The notes under the pieces were generated by a model. The model made no database searches. It was not told the DNA's origin and saw nothing but the letters and a program-made list of their open reading frames with translations. From the NCBI RefSeq assembly GCF_002943565.1, contig NZ_PJCH01000003.1, positions 256,001 through 320,000 on the forward strand: a stretch of DNA of 64,000 nucleotides, written 5' to 3'. Of this stretch, positions 9,148 to 17,741 are shown in pieces. The DNA comes from Hyphococcus luteus. GTDB lineage: Bacteria > Pseudomonadota > Alphaproteobacteria > Caulobacterales > Parvularculaceae. How positions within the stretch are numbered: position 1 is the first letter of the stretch; every line of letters starts with the position of its first letter. Both the position numbers and the translations under genes were made by a program.

Positions 9148-10616
9148 TAAGCCCGGCTTTCCTTGTTCTCTTCTTTACCGCCGCTCTGTTTGAGCGCGCG
9201 CGCCACGGCGCTCACTTTCGAGGCGTTCGATCCCTTGACCATGATGATATCGCCGGGCGCGACCGCGTCCAGCACAGGGCCCACGAGGCCGACCGCGTCA
9301 TCGGCGTAAAGACCGCGCATGGCGTCAGGAAGGACATCCCAGAGATGGCGCATCAATTGGCCTGCTGCGTAGACCCGGTCAACCTTCGCGGCGACGAGCG
9401 CCTCGGCAAGACCGCGATGCAGCGCCGGACCGTCCGGCCCCAGCTCCAGCATTTCGCCGAGGACCGCGATTCGCCGTCCGCCGGACGGGGGTTCGGAGGC
9501 GCCGAGAAGGCCGATGGCCGCCGCCATGGAGGCGGGATTGGCGTTGTAGCTTTCGTCGATCAGGGTCGCCTCCCCGCCTTCGAGGGCGATGCGCGACCGC
9601 GCGCCCCGCCCCTCCGCCGGCGCGATCCGGGCGAGCGCATGGATCGCCGGCCCGAGCGGGCAGCCGACCGCATCGGCGGCGGCGAGGGCCGCAAGGATAT
9701 TGAGGGCCTGATGACGCCCCGGCACGCCGGCGAAAAAGCTCTGCACCTCGCCCTTGATTTTCGCTTTCAGCGTCGCGCCCGCGCCTTCCGGTTTGTAGTC
9801 AAGCAATTGAAAATCGGCGCCGTCCTTTTCGCCGAAGGAAACGAAGCTCGCCGCCCCCGCCTCTTCGGCGCGCTTTTTCAAAAGCGGGAAGAACTCGTTG
9901 TCAAAGGGCAGAACCGCGACGCCGCCGGGCGCGAGGCCGGAAAAGATTTCCGCTTTCGCTTCGGCGATCTCTTCGACCGATTTGAAGAACTCAAGATGCG
10001 CCGCCGCGACGGTGGTGACGATGGCGGCGTGCGGGCGCACGAGTTTTGTCAGCGGCGTGATCTCGCCCAGGTGGTTCATGCCGATTTCAAAGACGCCGTA
10101 ATCGGCGCGCATGGGCAGGCGCGCCAAAGTCAGCGGCACGCCCCAGTGATTGTTGAAGCTCTTGTCCGCCGCATGGACCTCGCCGTCAGAACCCAGAACC
10201 GCGCGCAGGATTTCCTTGGTCGAGGTTTTGCCGGCGCTTCCCGTGACGCCGATGCGTTTGCCGAAATTGCGGGTGCGCGCGGCCTTCGCAAGATCGCGCA
10301 ACCCGTCGAGCGTGTCGCCGACGACCAGCAAAGGCGCGCCCTCCGGCGCGTCTTCGGGCGCGCGGGAGACGAGCGCCGCCGCGGCCCCGGCGTCGAAAGC
10401 GTTTTTCAGAAATTCATGGCCGTCGCGCGCATCGCGCAAGGCGACGAAAATGTCGCCGGGTTTCAGACTGCGCGTGTCGATGGAGATCCCGCCGGCGTTC
10501 CATTCCTCCGCCGTCCAGCTTTTCGGATCGCCGCCGCGCGCGCACAAGGCGCCGCCCGTCGCCGCCGCCGCTTCATAAGCGCTCCACAGGTTTTCAATCA
10601 TGTCTTTCACCATCAC
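9147..10616 (-). CDS. murF: UDP-MurNAc-tripeptide--D-Ala-D-Ala ligase MurF
   Basis: Adds the Ddl product D-Ala-D-Ala to complete the UDP-MurNAc-pentapeptide. 489 aa. The N-terminal domain has the [16 protein letters not shown] motif (45-60). The P-loop [13 protein letters not shown] is at 123-135 with the MurF-typical alanine in place of asparagine. [13 protein letters not shown] and [11 protein letters not shown] follow. The start overlaps the murE stop by 4 bp. Confidence 0.96.
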   Translation of the reverse strand: MMVKDMIENLWSAYEAAAATGGALCARGGDPKSWTAEEWNAGGISIDTRSLKPGDIFVALRDARDGHEFLKNAFDAGAAAALVSRAPEDAPEGAPLLVVGDTLDGLRDLAKAARTRNFGKRIGVTGSAGKTSTKEILRAVLGSDGEVHAADKSFNNHWGVPLTLARLPMRADYGVFEIGMNHLGEITPLTKLVRPHAAIVTTVAAAHLEFFKSVEEIAEAKAEIFSGLAPGGVAVLPFDNEFFPLLKKRAEEAGAASFVSFGEKDGADFQLLDYKPEGAGATLKAKIKGEVQSFFAGVPGRHQALNILAALAAADAVGCPLGPAIHALARIAPAEGRGARSRIALEGGEATLIDESYNANPASMAAAIGLLGASEPPSGGRRIAVLGEMLELGPDGPALHRGLAEALVAAKVDRVYAAGQLMRHLWDVLPDAMRGLYADDAVGLVGPVLDAVAPGDIIMVKGSNASKVSAVARALKQSGGKEENKESRA

Positions 10617-12049
10617 CCGAGCTCCTTCATCCGGTCCGAAGCGGCGTCGCGCGCGACGCTCGCATCGTCGAAAGGAAAGATTTCATCCCCCACCTGCTGG
10701 CCCGCTTCGTGCCCCTTCCCCAAGATCAGGAGCACGTCCCCCTCCGACAGCATCGCAACCCCCGTCGCGATCGCTTCGGCCCGGTCGCCGATATTTTTCG
10801 CGTCCGGGCATCCCTTCATCAACTCCGCGCGGATCGCCGCCGGATCCTCCGTGCGCGGATTGTCGTCGGCGACAATCACTGTGTCCGCATATTTCGCGGC
10901 GGCTTCGCCCATAAGCGGGCGTTTCGTCCGGTCGCGGTCGCCGCCGGCGCCGATGATTGCAATCACCTTGCCCGGCGCATGGGCGCGGATGGCGGCAAGC
11001 GCCGTCGCCACCGCGTCCGGCGTGTGGGCGTAATCCACATAAACGCCGCCGCCCCAGACCTCGGTGATGTATTCCATGCGGCCCGGCGCGCCTTCGAGAT
11101 TGTCGAGCTGCAGCATGACGTCATAAGGCTTCGCGCCGGCGGCGATAACGATCCCCGCAGCGAGCAGCGCGTTTTCCGCCTGGAACGCGCCGATGAGCGG
11201 CGGGTCGGCGCGATAGACATAGCCGTTGCACTCGATTTCCAGCGCCAGCCCGCCGAGATGGGGCTTGCAGCTAAGGAGCTTGACGTCGCGGCCTTTGACG
11301 CCGGTCTGGATGGTGGGCAAATTGCGCGCGCGGGCGATCTCCACAACGCCTTGCGCGCCCTCGCCGTCCATATTGATCGCCGCCGTCCCGGACGTCGTCA
11401 GCAATTGCGAAAACAGGCGCCCTTTCGCGGCGAAGTAATCGTCGAAGGAAGCGTGATAATCGAGATGGTCCTGGGTGATGTTGGTGAACGCGGCGACGCG
11501 GAAATTCACCGCATCGGGGCGATGCTGCGCCAGCGCATGGCTCGAAGCCTCCATGGCGAGATGGGTGACGCCGGCGCGCGCCATGGCGTCAAGCGTCTCG
11601 TGCAGGGTCACAGGCTCCGGCGTCGTATGGGCGAGCGGGCGCTCATAGACGCGCGACTGCGCGCCGAGCGTGCCCATGCTGCCCGCTTCATATCCTAAAA
11701 GAGTCCAGAGCTGCGCGGCGAAACGCGCCGTCGATGTTTTCCCATTCGTCCCCGTTATCCCGGCGACAACCTCCGGCTGGCGCGGATAGAACCGCGCGGC
11801 CATTTGCGCCAGGCGCCGGCGCGGTTCAGGGTCCTCGATCACCGGCAATGTCGACCTCACGCCCGGCCTTGCAAGGATCGCTGCAGCGCCGTTTTCCTCC
11901 GCCTGCGGAATAAAATCAGCACCGTCCGACTTGACGCCTTCGAGCGCCGCAAACAGAAAACCGCGCGAAACGGCGCGGCTGTCGGCGGTCAGCCCGTCAA
12001 TCTGCGGGTCCGGCGAGATCGTTTCGTAAGCGAGTTCGGAAAGCCTCAT
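10613..12049 (-). CDS. murE: UDP-MurNAc-L-Ala-D-Glu--meso-diaminopimelate ligase MurE
   Basis: Third Mur ligase. 478 aa. The substrate-binding TADSRAVSRGFLFAAL segment is at 21-36, the P-loop GITGTNGKTST at 97-107 and HTTPEPV near 150. The DNPR motif (VADDNPRTEDP) in the C-terminal domain marks meso-diaminopimelate rather than lysine as substrate, so the peptidoglycan is of the usual Gram-negative type. 4-bp overlaps join it to ftsI upstream and murF downstream. Confidence 0.97.
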   Translation of the reverse strand: MRLSELAYETISPDPQIDGLTADSRAVSRGFLFAALEGVKSDGADFIPQAEENGAAAILARPGVRSTLPVIEDPEPRRRLAQMAARFYPRQPEVVAGITGTNGKTSTARFAAQLWTLLGYEAGSMGTLGAQSRVYERPLAHTTPEPVTLHETLDAMARAGVTHLAMEASSHALAQHRPDAVNFRVAAFTNITQDHLDYHASFDDYFAAKGRLFSQLLTTSGTAAINMDGEGAQGVVEIARARNLPTIQTGVKGRDVKLLSCKPHLGGLALEIECNGYVYRADPPLIGAFQAENALLAAGIVIAAGAKPYDVMLQLDNLEGAPGRMEYITEVWGGGVYVDYAHTPDAVATALAAIRAHAPGKVIAIIGAGGDRDRTKRPLMGEAAAKYADTVIVADDNPRTEDPAAIRAELMKGCPDAKNIGDRAEAIATGVAMLSEGDVLLILGKGHEAGQQVGDEIFPFDDASVARDAASDRMKELG

Positions 12050-13869
12050 GGCGCCCCGCCTCCACTGATATTGCCTCCGCTGATCTTGCCTCTCCCGGCC
12101 TCGCTCCCGGCTTTTCTGGAAAGCTTCGCCTGGCGTTGAAGCGCCGGCGGCTCGCCCGACACGAAAGACGCCAGCGCCGTCGCTTCATTGACCGTGGAAA
12201 GACCGAGCAAGGGCGCGGCGCGCTCAACGAAACGCGAAAAAGCGGGCGCGGCGTTCCAGCCCGCCGTGGCGTAGCCATAGGTTCCTTCCTGGGGCTGCGG
12301 ATTGTCGAAGGAAATAAGAATTGCGTAACGCGGCGCATAGCCCGGCACGGCGCCGACGAAGCTCGCAATCCGCGCATTGTCCTGATAGCCGCCGCTCGCC
12401 GATTGCTTGTCCGCCGTCGCGGTTTTGCCAATGGGATAATAGCCGGGGGCTTCCGCGTAAGACGCCGTTCCGTCCGTGACGACCCGGCGCAGGATGCGGC
12501 GCATGGCGGCGCTTGTTTCAGGACTGAACACCTGGCGGCCTTCTTCGTCTTTCGTCCCCGCCAGAAATGTCGGCGCGCGGTAAACGCCGCCATTCACCAC
12601 CGCGCAATAGGCGGCGAGAAGATGCAGCGGCGTCACCGCAATACCGTGACCGTAAGAAATCGTCGCGGTCTCCACCGGCCCCCATTGATAAGGCAGCTCC
12701 GGCGCGCGGTTTTCCGCCAGCTCGATCGGCAGCGGCGCAAACAGCCCGAGCGCTTCGAGAAAGCGCTGCTGTTCTTTGGCGCCGAGGTCGAGCGCCATGC
12801 GCGCCGCGCCGATATTGGAGGAATGCTGCACCACTTCGGAAAGAGTCAGAATACGGTTCTCGCCATGGAAATCGGTGATCCGCCGGTCGGCCACCTTGAA
12901 GCTTCCGCGCGCATCGTAAGTCGTCGTCTCGTCGCCGAGCCCGTCTTCGATCACCGCCGCGGCGGTGAAGCTCTTGAACGCGGAACCGAGTTCGTAACGG
13001 TCATAGGTGGCGCGATTGCGGCGGGAATCGGCCGGATAGGCGCCCGGCGCATTGGGATCGAAATCGGGAAGACTCGCCAGCGCCACAACCTCGCCGGTCT
13101 TAACATCCATGACCGCGCCCCAGGCGGCTTCCGCCTCGAACGCCTCCATGGTGTCGGCGAGCTCTTCTTCGAGGATCTGCTGCACGCGGATGTCGAGGCT
13201 CGCCTGCATCGGCCCTTTTCCGCGGAAGCGGTTCACGACTTTCTCAAGCCCCATGACGCCGCCCTTGCCGGGTTCGTCATGACCGACCGTATGCGCGGCG
13301 AGATCTCCTTGAGGAAAGAAACGCTTCACCCGCGCAGCGAAACGCACGCCCGGCAAGCCGAGATCGAACACCGCCTGACGCTCCGCCGGTGTTAAGTCCG
13401 CGCGCACTTCCACATAACGTCCGTCTTCAAGTTTCGCCTGCAGTTCGGCCGCGTCGATATCCGGCAACACGCCGGCGAGTTTGCGCGCCGCCTCTTCAGG
13501 GTCCCAGACGTCCCGGCCCGCAACCTCGAGCGCGATCACCGGCAGATCGGCGGCGAGCAGCGCGCCGTTGCGGTCGACGATCTCCGCACGCGGCGCGGCG
13601 GCGCGCGGCGCGGCCGCATAAGTCTGCGAGGAGCCGAGCCCGCCGAAGGAGACGAAAGCAAGGCGCACGCCAAGCGCGGCAAACACAAAGACGAAAACCG
13701 ACGCGCACATCATCACGCGCATGCGCGCGCGTTCGGCAATGCGCCCGCGCGCGCCAAGGGCGCGGACTTTCAGCGCGCCGGCGTCGGCGCCGCGCGCTTC
13801 CTCGTCCGCATCCGCTTCGGCGATGACATAGGCTTGCGGTTTCGCTCTTTTGTGTTTGCGCTGGAACAT
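12046..13869 (-). CDS. ftsI: FtsI (PBP3), septal peptidoglycan transpeptidase with a KTA in place of KTG
   Basis: Class B penicillin-binding protein that crosslinks septal peptidoglycan with FtsW. 607 aa. A long charged cytoplasmic tail (1-50) precedes a TM helix (51-73), a dimerisation/pedestal domain and a transpeptidase domain. The nucleophile motif SAFK is at S296-K299 and SSN at 350-352. The third motif reads GKTATADKQ with K482-T483-A484 where nearly all PBPs have KTG. The codon is GCG at about 12418-12420. The rest of the domain looks intact, so the enzyme is probably active; the effect on beta-lactam binding is unknown. Ends in a Gly-rich tail overlapping murE. Confidence 0.95.
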   Translation of the reverse strand: MFQRKHKRAKPQAYVIAEADADEEARGADAGALKVRALGARGRIAERARMRVMMCASVFVFVFAALGVRLAFVSFGGLGSSQTYAAAPRAAAPRAEIVDRNGALLAADLPVIALEVAGRDVWDPEEAARKLAGVLPDIDAAELQAKLEDGRYVEVRADLTPAERQAVFDLGLPGVRFAARVKRFFPQGDLAAHTVGHDEPGKGGVMGLEKVVNRFRGKGPMQASLDIRVQQILEEELADTMEAFEAEAAWGAVMDVKTGEVVALASLPDFDPNAPGAYPADSRRNRATYDRYELGSAFKSFTAAAVIEDGLGDETTTYDARGSFKVADRRITDFHGENRILTLSEVVQHSSNIGAARMALDLGAKEQQRFLEALGLFAPLPIELAENRAPELPYQWGPVETATISYGHGIAVTPLHLLAAYCAVVNGGVYRAPTFLAGTKDEEGRQVFSPETSAAMRRILRRVVTDGTASYAEAPGYYPIGKTATADKQSASGGYQDNARIASFVGAVPGYAPRYAILISFDNPQPQEGTYGYATAGWNAAPAFSRFVERAAPLLGLSTVNEATALASFVSGEPPALQRQAKLSRKAGSEAGRGKISGGNISGGGAP

Positions 13870-13897
13870 GCGCCGCCCTTCATTCGCGATTGAAAGC

Positions 13898-14272
13898 TTA
13901 CTGCGCGTCCGTCACCAGCGCCATAGCGAGCGCATTGCGGATGACGTCTGCCTCCGGCGCCGGCGCCTCTTCTTCGGCGATGAACTCCTCATCGCCGAAA
14001 AGCGCCGCGAATTCACGGGCGTTGACGCGCTGCGCCGATGTCGACGGGCGCAGATCGGTCTTGGTCTCAGCGATTTTCGAAAGCCGGTCGGGGTTTTCAA
14101 GATAGGCGATTTCCGCGCGCAGCATTTGAATTTCGCGCTGTTCTTCAACCTTGCTGGTTTCGATACGCTCAATGTCCTCGCGCAATTCGCGCACGGACAC
14201 CTCCGCCCTGTAGCGGCCGAACGCCGCTGCGGCCAGCAACATGCACAAAAATATAGTTGTAATACGGATCAT
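13898..14272 (-). CDS. ftsL: FtsL-like divisome protein
   Basis: Small bitopic division protein that forms a coiled coil with FtsB and activates FtsWI. 124 aa. An N-terminal TM helix (3-20) is followed by a heptad-rich helix (about 21-62: VRELREDIERIETSKVEEQ) and NPDRLSKIAE, the usual end of the FtsL/DivIC coil. The C-terminus is acidic and Ala-rich. Sequence is poorly conserved in this family, so the call leans on size, topology and position between rsmH (4-bp overlap) and ftsI. Confidence 0.88.
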   Translation of the reverse strand: MIRITTIFLCMLLAAAAFGRYRAEVSVRELREDIERIETSKVEEQREIQMLRAEIAYLENPDRLSKIAETKTDLRPSTSAQRVNAREFAALFGDEEFIAEEEAPAPEADVIRNALAMALVTDAQ

Positions 14273-15279
14273 TTTTTTACGCCTCCGTCCATGAATGACA
14301 GGTTGATTTCTTTCGGCGCACCGAGATCGTCGCCGTCGGGCGGCGGCGGCGCGTCGGTGCGGATGCCGGCCCTCAGTTTTGCAGAGCGCGCGCGCGGATT
14401 GTCCTCTGTTTCCGCCGCCGACGCCTCGAGCGCGCGCGGGTAAAGAAGCTGGAACGAAGCCGGCGGCGCCTCTTCAGGCGGCAGGTGCCGCGACCCGGCG
14501 GGACGCGCCGCCGACCGCCCCGTCAGGAAACGCTTGACGATGCGGTCTTCGAGCGAATGGAACGCGACGACAACGAGCCGCCCCGCCGGACGCAACAACC
14601 GCTCCGCCGCGCGCAGCCCCGCGATCAGTTGCCCGAGCTCGTCATTGACGAAAATCCGCAAGGCCTGAAAGACGCGGGTCGCCGGATGGATTTTCAGCCG
14701 CGCCGCGCCCGGCGTCGCCTTTTCGACGATCTCCGCGAGCCGTCCGGTGGTTTCGATGGGCGCCTTTTCGCGCTCGCGCAGGATCGCCCGGGCGATGGCG
14801 TTGGCGCGCTTTTCTTCGCCATAGCGCCGGAAGATGGCGGCAAGATCCTGCGCGTCGGCGCGGGCGATGACGTCGGCGGCGTCGGGATTGCCCCCGTCCA
14901 TGCGCATTGACAAGGGCCCGTCATAACGGAAGGAAAAGCCGCGCGCGCCCTCGTCGAGCTGCATCGAGGAAACGCCGAGATCGAATACGACGCCGTCCAC
15001 GGTTTCAACGCCTTCTTCGGCGAGCGCCTCGCGCATTTCCGCGAAGGGCCGGTTGATGAGGAACAAACGCCCGGCGAATTCCTTCGCCCACTCGGCGGCG
15101 CGCGCGATCGCCGTGGGGTCGCGGTCGAAGCCGTAAACCGTGCAATCGGCGGCGGCGAGAATGGCGCGCGAATAACCGCCGGCGCCGAAGGTCGCGTCGA
15201 CATAAACGCCCCCGTCTTTCGGCGCGAGGGCGTCGATGACTTCTTTCAGCATGACAGGTTTGTGGGGAGCGTCGGTCAT
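14269..15279 (-). CDS. rsmH: RsmH (MraW), 16S rRNA m4C1402 methyltransferase
   Basis: SAM-dependent methyltransferase that modifies C1402 of 16S rRNA. 336 aa. The N-terminal HKPVMLKEVIDAL, the SAM-binding ATFGAGGYSRAIL, DLGVSSMQLDEGARGFSFR and the C-terminal FHSLEDRIVKRFL are all diagnostic. It overlaps the mraZ stop and the ftsL start by 4 bp each, so it is co-translated with both. Confidence 0.97.
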   Translation of the reverse strand: MTDAPHKPVMLKEVIDALAPKDGGVYVDATFGAGGYSRAILAAADCTVYGFDRDPTAIARAAEWAKEFAGRLFLINRPFAEMREALAEEGVETVDGVVFDLGVSSMQLDEGARGFSFRYDGPLSMRMDGGNPDAADVIARADAQDLAAIFRRYGEEKRANAIARAILREREKAPIETTGRLAEIVEKATPGAARLKIHPATRVFQALRIFVNDELGQLIAGLRAAERLLRPAGRLVVVAFHSLEDRIVKRFLTGRSAARPAGSRHLPPEEAPPASFQLLYPRALEASAAETEDNPRARSAKLRAGIRTDAPPPPDGDDLGAPKEINLSFMDGGVKK

Positions 15280-15758
15280 TCCGCGCCTCCCGTTTCTTTC
15301 GGATTACGCAAGGAGCGCTTGGCTTCGTTCGCAATCTTCTTCGCTTCGTCGAGCGGCGCTTCGAAAAGGTCGGGATTCCATATCTGGAAGTTGCGAATAT
15401 GACCGGCGAACAGCGCCTGGCCGTTGAGCTGCGCATGTTTGCGCAGATTTTCCGGCAGGTTGATGCGCCCTTCCGTATCGGTCGTCACCGGCGTCATCTG
15501 CGTCGCCATGGCCCGCTCGAGCGCGATGCGCTTTTCCGAATAGGGATCGAGATCCTCAATCATCGAAAGGAGGTAATCGATGTAATCGGCGCCGCCGCAT
15601 TCAAGGCAGGGCTCCTCCGTAGACGGAAGACAATAGATAACGTTTTCCGAGGCGAGATCGAGCACGCGCCGGAAGGCCGCCGGCGTCGCCAGCCGGCCCT
15701 TTGCATCGATCTTGTTGGTGTAAGACCCGAAAAACCGGGCCCCGGCCCCGCGCCGCAT
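15276..15758 (-). CDS. mraZ: Transcriptional regulator MraZ
   Basis: DNA-binding regulator of the dcw operon, built from two AbrB-like swapped-hairpin domains. Each domain shows the DxxGR signature (DAKGRLATP and DTEGRINLP). The frame is open to 15803, but ATG 15758 is preferred: GGAGGA lies 6 nt before it and the protein then begins MRRGAGARFFGSYTNKID, close to the family start, giving 160 aa. MraZ is known to bind TGGGN repeats and repress its own operon. Such an array is present just upstream. Confidence 0.95.
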   Translation of the reverse strand: MRRGAGARFFGSYTNKIDAKGRLATPAAFRRVLDLASENVIYCLPSTEEPCLECGGADYIDYLLSMIEDLDPYSEKRIALERAMATQMTPVTTDTEGRINLPENLRKHAQLNGQALFAGHIRNFQIWNPDLFEAPLDEAKKIANEAKRSLRNPKETGGAE

Positions 15759-15825
15759 GCCGCATCCTCCGCTGCGGCGCGCCCCGGCTTCCACCAGGCG
15801 CACGCCGCCCCTAGCCCTGCTTTTA

Positions 15826-15860
15826 TGGGCTTACATGGGATAGCATGGGATTTTATGGGC
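15826..15860. promoter_or_regulatory. MraZ operator: four TGGGN boxes at 10-bp period
   Basis: On the plus strand TGGGC (15826-15830), TGGGA (15836-15840), TGGGA (15846-15850) and TGGGC (15856-15860) are each separated by exactly 5 nt. This is the known MraZ recognition pattern (TGGGN-N5 repeats) and lies 68-102 bp upstream of the chosen mraZ start. Four boxes give one per helical turn on one DNA face. Autoregulation of the cluster is inferred. Confidence 0.9.
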
Positions 15861-16024
15861 GGTCAAAGAATGATTCGCCTTGGGGCCGGTTTATCTCCGC
15901 ATGGTTCCGGAACAGAAACGGAACATGCCGAATCAGCTCGGGGTAATGATCCGTAAACATCCGTTAACAAAGGGTGAATTTTCCACGCCTATTGGGGAAA
16001 AGTTTTTCCCGGCGGGCCGAAAAC

Positions 16025-16381
16025 CTAGACGGCGCGCGCCGCGCCTTGCCCAGAGGTTTGTTTTTGCACGCCCTTCCGGGGTTGCGCATCCCGCGCCATC
16101 AGCGCCTCGAAGCGGATGGCGAGCGCGCTCGCCGTTTCGAGCTTTTCGCGGATCTCCGCCTCGGCCCTGTCGAGGGTCGCCAGCGTGACGGCGAGCCGGC
16201 GCCGGCGCGCGGGACCATGTTCGCCGCCCGGCCCCGCTTCATCGAGCCTGCGGAGCGAGATTTCCGCGGCGGTCCGCGCCGCGGCGATATCGGCGAGATC
16301 TTCGCTGAGGACAGCGCCTTCCTCGCGGGCGAGCCGCAAAAGCTTTTCGAGCGCGATCCTGTCTTTTTCGGCAATGATCAT
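16025..16381 (-). CDS. Small helical (coiled-coil) protein of unknown function
   Basis: Not recognised with certainty. ATG 16381 is preceded by a GAGGGG ribosome site at about 6 nt and gives 118 aa. An upstream extension to 16468 is possible but lacks a good site. The sequence is almost all charged/Ala/Leu helix with heptad-like spacing (for example AEISLRRLDE, ATLDRAEAEIREKLE) and no membrane segment. Codon third positions are GC-rich as in real genes here. Small coiled-coil flagellar export proteins (FliJ type) are often near ctrA in alphaproteobacteria, so a FliJ-like role is possible but unproven. Lies between mraZ and the divergent ctrA. Confidence 0.6.
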   Translation of the reverse strand: MIIAEKDRIALEKLLRLAREEGAVLSEDLADIAAARTAAEISLRRLDEAGPGGEHGPARRRRLAVTLATLDRAEAEIREKLETASALAIRFEALMARDAQPRKGVQKQTSGQGAARAV

Positions 16382-16811
16382 TCGCCGCCCCTCTTCATCG
16401 CATGGGGCGCTGCTTCGCCCGGTTTGTCCAATCCGCCCGGCCGCGAAAGCTGGGTCCATCTCCCGCATGCATTCTCCCGCCTTTTGAGGCGCGCCTGTTT
16501 CGGAAACGACATAAGAGAACGCCCCAGGCGCGTTCTTCCTGTTAACAAGACGCGCTTAAGCCCGGGTAAATTAGTGAACCGCTTTAACGCGAAAAAATCG
16601 AACATGCTTAATGACAGGACCCGCAAATCAAGCAATCACTGGGGCTTGCCAGTAACAAGTGTTTTCGCGCCCTTAAAAAGCGCCCGAGAAACCAGCGAAT
16701 TTGATTCACGCTGTTAACCATTATGAAAGCTTATCGTCGTTAACTTCCCGACGACAAAGCGAATAAAGCGCGACGAGTTCGAGGGGAACAGCGCGCAACA
16801 GGAGACGGACA
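16382..16811. promoter_or_regulatory. Upstream region of ctrA with GANTC and TTAACC elements
   Basis: 430 bp with no convincing gene. It contains several TTAA tetramers (around 16543, 16554, 16578, 16613), a GATTC site (GANTC class, CcrM methylation target) at 16703-16707 and TTAACC at 16714-16719. Together these read ATT-N7-TTAACC, one half of the CtrA consensus TTAA-N7-TTAA being degenerate. A second TTAAC is at 16739-16743. In Caulobacter, ctrA is autoregulated and methylation-sensitive through such sites; similar control here is inference. An AGGAGAC ribosome site precedes the ctrA ATG. Confidence 0.55.
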
Positions 16812-17513
16812 ATGCGGGTTCTGCTGATCGAAGACGATGGCGCGACGGCGCAGAGCATCGAGCTGATGCTGAAGTCGGACGGGTTCAATGTGTACACCAC
16901 CGATCTCGGCGAAGAAGGCGTCGATCTCGGCAAGGTTTACGACTACGACATCATTCTTCTCGACCTCAACCTGCCGGACATGACCGGCTTTGACGTGCTG
17001 AAATCTCTGCGCGTCGCAAAGATCAACACGCCGATCCTCATTCTGACGGGTCAGGGCGACATCGAAACCAAAGTGCGCGGCCTTGGCTTCGGCGCAGACG
17101 ACTATATGACCAAGCCCTTCCATAAGGACGAGCTGGTTGCGCGCATCCACGCGATTGTGCGCCGCTCGAAAGGTCATTCGCAGTCGGTCATCACCACGGG
17201 CAAGCTCGTGGTCAATCTCGACGCGAAAACGGTCGAGGTCGCGGGCCAGCGCGTCCACCTCACCGGCAAGGAATATCAGATGCTGGAGCTTCTCTCGCTC
17301 CGCAAGGGCACGACGCTCACCAAAGAGATGTTTCTCAACCATCTCTATGGCGGCATGGACGAACCGGAACTCAAGATCATCGACGTCTTTATCTGTAAGC
17401 TGCGTAAAAAACTCGCCGCCGCGACACAAGGCGAGCATTATATCGAAACAGTCTGGGGGCGCGGCTACGTTCTTCGCGACCCGCAGGAGGAAAAAGCCCA
17501 ATCCGTCGCGTAA
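16812..17513 (+). CDS. ctrA: Cell-cycle response regulator CtrA
   Basis: Master OmpR-family response regulator of the alphaproteobacterial cell cycle. 233 aa. The receiver domain (1-120) has phospho-acceptor D51 in [10 protein letters not shown], acidic pocket E7-D8-D9 and K105-region (DDYMTKPFH). The DNA-binding winged helix (about 128-225) contains [35 protein letters not shown] and [10 protein letters not shown], nearly identical to known CtrA. The C-terminus ends SVA, a hydrophobic end resembling the AA-type ClpXP degron of Caulobacter CtrA. Monocistronic, followed by a strong terminator. Confidence 0.98.
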   Translation: MRVLLIEDDGATAQSIELMLKSDGFNVYTTDLGEEGVDLGKVYDYDIILLDLNLPDMTGFDVLKSLRVAKINTPILILTGQGDIETKVRGLGFGADDYMTKPFHKDELVARIHAIVRRSKGHSQSVITTGKLVVNLDAKTVEVAGQRVHLTGKEYQMLELLSLRKGTTLTKEMFLNHLYGGMDEPELKIIDVFICKLRKKLAAATQGEHYIETVWGRGYVLRDPQEEKAQSVA

Positions 17514-17558
17514 GACCATCGCAAACGCGACGCTGTCTAAACTTGCACCAGTTCAGAA

Positions 17559-17587
17559 ACGCCCCGGAAAAATCCGGGGCGTTTTTG
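17559..17587 (+). terminator. Rho-independent terminator of ctrA
   Basis: GCCCCGGA-AAAA-TCCGGGGC stem at 17561-17580 followed by GTTTTTGG. The 8-bp stem with short A-rich loop and T-run about 45 bp after the ctrA stop is a classical intrinsic terminator. Confidence 0.9.
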
Positions 17588-17624
17588 GTTTTGAGCCGAT
17601 TACAGATGAGATGACTCATTAAGC

Positions 17625-17712
17625 CTTCATCCTGAGGAGCAAAAATATCTTCGTCCTTCGAGACGCGCCCGCTGCGCGAACGCCCTCAGGATGAAGATAT
17701 TTTTGCGTCTCA
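17625..17712. repeat. Intergenic inverted repeat (CTTCATCCTGAGG type)
   Basis: CTTCATCCTGAGG near 17626 pairs with CCTCAGGATGAAG near 17683-17695. Flanking GCAAAAATATCTTC and GAAGATATTTTTGC form an interleaved second complementary pair. The CATCCTGAGG/CCTCAGGATG palindrome resembles multicopy intergenic elements of alphaproteobacteria. It sits between the convergent ctrA and ada-like genes. Confidence 0.7.
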
Positions 17713-17741
17713 AAGGACCGAAGGCGCGACACGCCAAAAGA

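Noticed and set aside
16378-16635. 85-aa minus-strand frame ending in ATGA overlap with the helical-protein gene
   Set aside because: It has no good ribosome site, crosses the ctrA promoter elements and has no coherent composition. The overlap is probably chance.
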